Position numbers and translations under genes: made by a program
Source: Methylobacterium sp. E-065
GTDB taxonomy: Bacteria > Pseudomonadota > Alphaproteobacteria > Rhizobiales > Beijerinckiaceae
Direction: 5' to 3'
NCBI RefSeq assembly: GCF_022829605.1
Contig: NZ_JAKSYD010000188.1
Coordinates: 62,001 to 126,000 of the forward strand
Length of the DNA stretch: 64,000 bases
Shown here: positions 63,885 to 64,000 of the stretch, in pieces
How positions within the stretch are numbered: position 1 is the first letter of the stretch
How the letters are laid out: each line of letters starts with the position of its first letter
Notes under the pieces: model-generated
What the model saw: the letters and a program-made list of their open reading frames with translations, nothing else
The model's database searches: none
What the model was told of the DNA's origin: nothing

Positions 63885-64000
63885 CGCGAAGTCCCTTTGG
63901 TCAAATTCGCCCAGCGTGGGCGCTACCCGTCGCCGGAGCACAACATAAGCGCTGTTCCGCTGCTAGCCCCCTAACATGCGATGCGACATTGAATGAATAC

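Overview
The window reads as a chromosomal segment of an alphaproteobacterium of the Rhizobiales, most likely Methylobacterium or a close relative (inference). The basis is very high GC throughout, an RcGTA-type gene transfer agent cluster, a four-subunit NAD-dependent molybdenum formate dehydrogenase, a ccmIEFH cytochrome c maturation operon behind a PhoP/PhoQ-like two-component pair, and a two-piece (permuted) tmRNA gene.

Region 1 (1-24.4 kb) is a gene transfer agent (GTA)-like or domesticated prophage cluster on the plus strand. The order is small terminase-like fragment, large terminase, portal, prohead protease, major capsid, then connector (gp6), head-tail adaptor (gp7), DUF3168 protein (gp8), major tail protein (gp9), gp10/tail chaperone, tape measure (gp11), DUF2460 (gp12), DUF2163 (gp13), NlpC/P60 (gp14), the very large gp15 host-specificity protein, a DUF2793 tail-fibre protein, and a lysis group (GH19-like endolysin, 3-TM GTA-type holin, coiled-coil tail-anchored protein). 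No integrase or replication gene is visible. Cargo interrupts the backbone twice, with nearly all of it on the minus strand: a Dps ferritin-like protein, two secreted trypsin-like proteases and small membrane proteins (5.2-9.4 kb), and a HigB/HigA-type toxin-antitoxin pair plus a methyl-accepting chemotaxis protein (14.9-17.3 kb). Palindromic intergenic repeats occur at 3.1, 5.2, 8.0 and 11.6-12.0 kb. The last array is nested and lies in frame inside gp10. The tape-measure gene carries a frameshift at a run of seven G.

Region 2 (24.5-28.1 kb) holds a class I cytochrome c, a 28-residue membrane peptide, an exported protein with two CxxC motifs, the two-piece tmRNA gene ssrA (minus strand) with its terminator, a PepSY-type periplasmic protein and an OmpR/PhoP-family response regulator.

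Region 3 (28.2-37.9 kb) is a self-contained sugar-use island: an AraC regulator, divergent GH4 alpha-galactosidase, a CUT1 ABC importer (binding protein, two permeases, ATPase) and a large modular glycoside hydrolase with C-terminal carbohydrate-binding-like regions and no visible signal peptide. It sits between the response regulator and the probable cognate histidine kinase.

Region 4 (38.1-45.2 kb) has the histidine kinase, ccmI, ccmE, ccmF, ccmH and a glutathione S-transferase. Region 5 (45.2-53.7 kb) is the formate module: a leader with a long interrupted palindrome, fdsG-fdsB-fdsA-fdsD, a terminator, an oxalate/formate-type MFS transporter and a LysR regulator. Region 6 (53.8-64 kb) is housekeeping: rpmG, an MFS exporter, a NUDIX hydrolase, a DUF983 protein, RNase R, a small hypothetical gene, a YdiJ-like FAD/Fe-S dehydrogenase, a ketopantoate reductase and a winged-helix-like protein. 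All family assignments come from reading motifs; no database search was run.
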